Origin: G001797105 sp964528155
GTDB taxonomy: Bacteria > Chloroflexota > Anaerolineae > Anaerolineales > E44-bin32
Length of the DNA stretch: 6,942 nt
Direction of reading: 5' to 3'
Assembly (NCBI GenBank): GCA_964528155.1
Contig: CAZGRL010000168.1
Span: 1 to 6,942 of the forward strand
This document shows, piece after piece, positions 6,200 through 6,942 of the stretch; the stretch's first letter is position 1, and each line of letters starts with the position of its first letter. Both the position numbers and the translations under genes were made by a program. The notes beneath the pieces are model-generated. The model was not told where the DNA came from. It was given only the letters and a program-made list of their open reading frames with translations, and searched no databases.

Positions 6200-6228
6200 A
6201 TTATGTTGAATATAATCTTGCTTGTCAA
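6200..6228 (-). promoter_or_regulatory. Sigma70-type promoter (P1) of the cassette
   Basis: On the minus strand there is a perfect -35 TTGACA (6223-6228), a 17-bp spacer and a -10 CATAAT (6200-6205). The expected start near 6193 leaves an untranslated leader of about 114 bases before the Nudix ATG. I saw no riboswitch or strong hairpin in the leader. Between the promoter and the tRNA end (6229-6341) I see only AT-rich DNA and a 10-bp palindrome, CCAGGCCTGG, at 6262-6271. The whole stretch 6080-6341 carries no gene. Confidence 0.75.
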
Positions 6229-6340
6229 ATTCAATAAGGAAGCTAATTATTTTGAGGTCTGCCAGGCCTGGAGTTATTTGATCTATACCCAATAGTAATA
6301 AAGCTAGTTTAGACATACAAGCTAATAAGGGTTTCAGGGG

Positions 6341-6349
6341 ATGGTGGGC
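6341..6349 (+). repeat. tRNA-Ile 3' end, right copy of the 9-bp direct repeat
   Basis: ATGGTGGGC covers one base beyond the CCA, the CCA, the discriminator base and the first four acceptor bases of tRNA-Ile. It is the same as 47-55 on the same strand. tRNA 3' ends are common integrase targets, and islands lie on the 3' side of the tRNA, as the cassette does here. Confidence 0.3.
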
Positions 6350-6418
6350 CATTGTGGACTCGAACCACAGACCCCAGTCTTATCAGGACTGTGCTCTAAC
6401 CAACTGAGCTAATGGCCC
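6342..6418 (-). tRNA. tRNA-Ile(GAT)
   Basis: The cloverleaf is complete: acceptor GGGCCAT pairs with ATGGCCC (7 bp), D stem GCTC/GAGC, anticodon stem CAGTC/GACTG around loop CTGATAA with anticodon GAT (6382-6384), a 5-base variable loop, and T stem TGTGG/CCACA around TTCGAGT. The discriminator is A and the CCA end is encoded (6342-6344). Without CCA it is 74 nt. It reads AUC/AUU isoleucine codons. It lies 48 bases after the FKBP gene on the same strand, and the cassette begins on its 3' side. Confidence 0.98.
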
Positions 6419-6430
6419 GTAACGTACTTT

Positions 6431-6459
6431 ATTTTACGATGTAAAGGGCTAAAAAGCAA
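6431..6459 (-). promoter_or_regulatory. Possible weak promoter of tRNA-Ile
   Basis: TTGCTT (6454-6459), 17 bp, then TAAAAT (6431-6436) on the minus strand would start transcription about 6 bases before the tRNA. The -10 is good (5 of 6) but the -35 is poor (3 of 6), and it overlaps the terminator-like hairpin of the FKBP gene. The tRNA could instead be processed from read-through. Confidence 0.25.
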
Positions 6460-6468
6460 GGAATTGCT
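6451..6468 (-). terminator. Short terminator-like hairpin after the FKBP gene
   Basis: On the minus strand AGCAA (6464-6468) pairs with TTGCT (6455-6459) around a TTCC loop, followed by T's at 6451-6454; it overlaps the FKBP stop codon. A second GC-rich palindrome, ACGCCCGGGGCGT, covers the last codons (6469-6481). The stem is only 5 bp, so termination may be partial. Confidence 0.3.
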
Positions 6469-6942
6469 ACGCCCCGGGCGTTATACTTACCAGTTCAATC
6501 TCAAAGATGAGGGTCTTGCCCACCAGCTCATGGTTGGCATCTACGGTTACCGTTGAATCACCGATTTCAACTATAACGGCCGTGAACTGCTGACCAGCGG
6601 TATTTTGCAGTGATATCATCTTTCCGATAGCCAGCTCCATGTCTTCCGGGAACTGGTCGCGGCTAAGCGTCACAATAAGGTCCGCGTTGTATTCTCCGTA
6701 GGCTTCTTCCGGGGGCAGGGTGACGGTCTTAACCTCGCCCAATTTCATGCCGCGGACGGCGTCCTCAAAGCCTTTAATCATCCGCCCAATGCCGAGAGTG
6801 AAGGTAAGCGGCTCCCCTCTGTCATAAGAGGAATCGAACTGGGTTCCGTCTTCCAGCGTGCCGGTGTATTGTACGGACACGGTGTCGCCGTCTTTGGCTG
6901 CCTGGTCGCTGCCTCCGCCGCATCCTATGAGCGTAAGTGAAC
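6467..6942 (-). CDS. FKBP/SlyD-like peptidyl-prolyl isomerase lipoprotein (5' end cut by the window)
   Basis: The frame stays open to the window edge, and the residues before the FKBP fold read SLTLIGCGGGSDQAAKDGD. LIGC is a lipobox, with the lipidated cysteine at codon 6920-6922, so the missing upstream part should be a short signal peptide and the mature protein has 151 residues. The FKBP core shows VSVQYTGTLEDGTQFDSS, GRMIKGFEDAVRGMKLGE and PPEEAYGEY. The following part with VDANHELVGKTLIFEIELV matches the insert-in-flap arrangement of SlyD-type members. The likely role is prolyl isomerisation and chaperoning of exported proteins at the outer face of the membrane. The GTG at 6880 is an internal Val codon, not a start. 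The gene looks like core genome, unrelated to the cassette beyond the intervening tRNA. Confidence 0.95.
   Translation of the reverse strand, partial: SLTLIGCGGGSDQAAKDGDTVSVQYTGTLEDGTQFDSSYDRGEPLTFTLGIGRMIKGFEDAVRGMKLGEVKTVTLPPEEAYGEYNADLIVTLSRDQFPEDMELAIGKMISLQNTAGQQFTAVIVEIGDSTVTVDANHELVGKTLIFEIELVSITPGA

Noticed and set aside
6262..6271. Palindrome CCAGGCCTGG as a tRNA terminator
   Set aside because: The arms leave almost no loop and no T-run follows on either strand. It is kept only as a palindrome.
6878..6880. GTG as the start of the FKBP protein
   Set aside because: It is an internal Val codon; the frame continues upstream through a clear lipobox.
1..6942. CRISPR array, insertion sequence or integrase
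   Set aside because: No regularly spaced repeats, no terminal inverted repeats of IS type and no transposase or recombinase motifs were found on either strand.

Overview
The window is bacterial. It has strong Shine-Dalgarno sites, sigma70-type promoters, a tRNA gene with an encoded CCA end and an exported lipoprotein. The FKBP lipoprotein and the threonine-rich exported segment of the TIR protein are reminiscent of Chloroflexota (Dehalococcoidia-like genomes), but no marker here settles the taxonomy and that guess is weak. Almost everything is encoded on the minus strand, so the window reads right to left.

Right edge (6345-6942): the body of an FKBP/SlyD-like peptidyl-prolyl isomerase lipoprotein, cut by the window end just upstream of its lipobox, followed by a complete tRNA-Ile(GAT). 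This part looks like ordinary core genome and is richer in G+C than the rest in hand-counted samples.

Centre and left (142-6228): a four-gene cassette begins about 115 bp beyond the tRNA 3' end. In transcription order it encodes (1) a small Nudix hydrolase; (2) an 832-residue fusion of a RelA/SpoT-type nucleotide pyrophosphokinase domain, TPR-like helical repeats, an LSDAT/SLOG (TRPM-type) nucleotide-sensor domain and a C-terminal RyR domain; (3) a 407-residue protein of unknown family with two C-terminal transmembrane helices in a CorA-like layout; and (4) a membrane-anchored TIR protein with a long coiled coil, one transmembrane helix, a Thr-rich linker and an extracytoplasmic domain. Two near-consensus promoters with identical hexamers (TTGACA, 17 bp, CATAAT) precede gene 1 and gene 3. 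The first could drive the whole set; the second gives the two membrane proteins their own transcription.

The cassette combines a TIR enzyme (NAD+ cleavage), a SLOG-family sensor, an alarmone-synthetase domain, a Nudix hydrolase able in principle to remove ADP-ribose- or ppGpp-like nucleotides, and a possible membrane effector. The logic resembles Thoeris (TIR signal read by a SLOG domain) and, by parts, the eukaryotic TRPM2 channel. I interpret it as a candidate nucleotide-signalling conflict/defence system. The assembly and its function are inference; the individual domains are readable in the sequence.

Left edge (1-141): possibly the last codons of a converging plus-strand gene and a terminator-like hairpin. 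A 9-bp copy of the tRNA-Ile 3' end lies at 47-55, so the cassette may be a tRNA-site insertion, though no integrase is visible.
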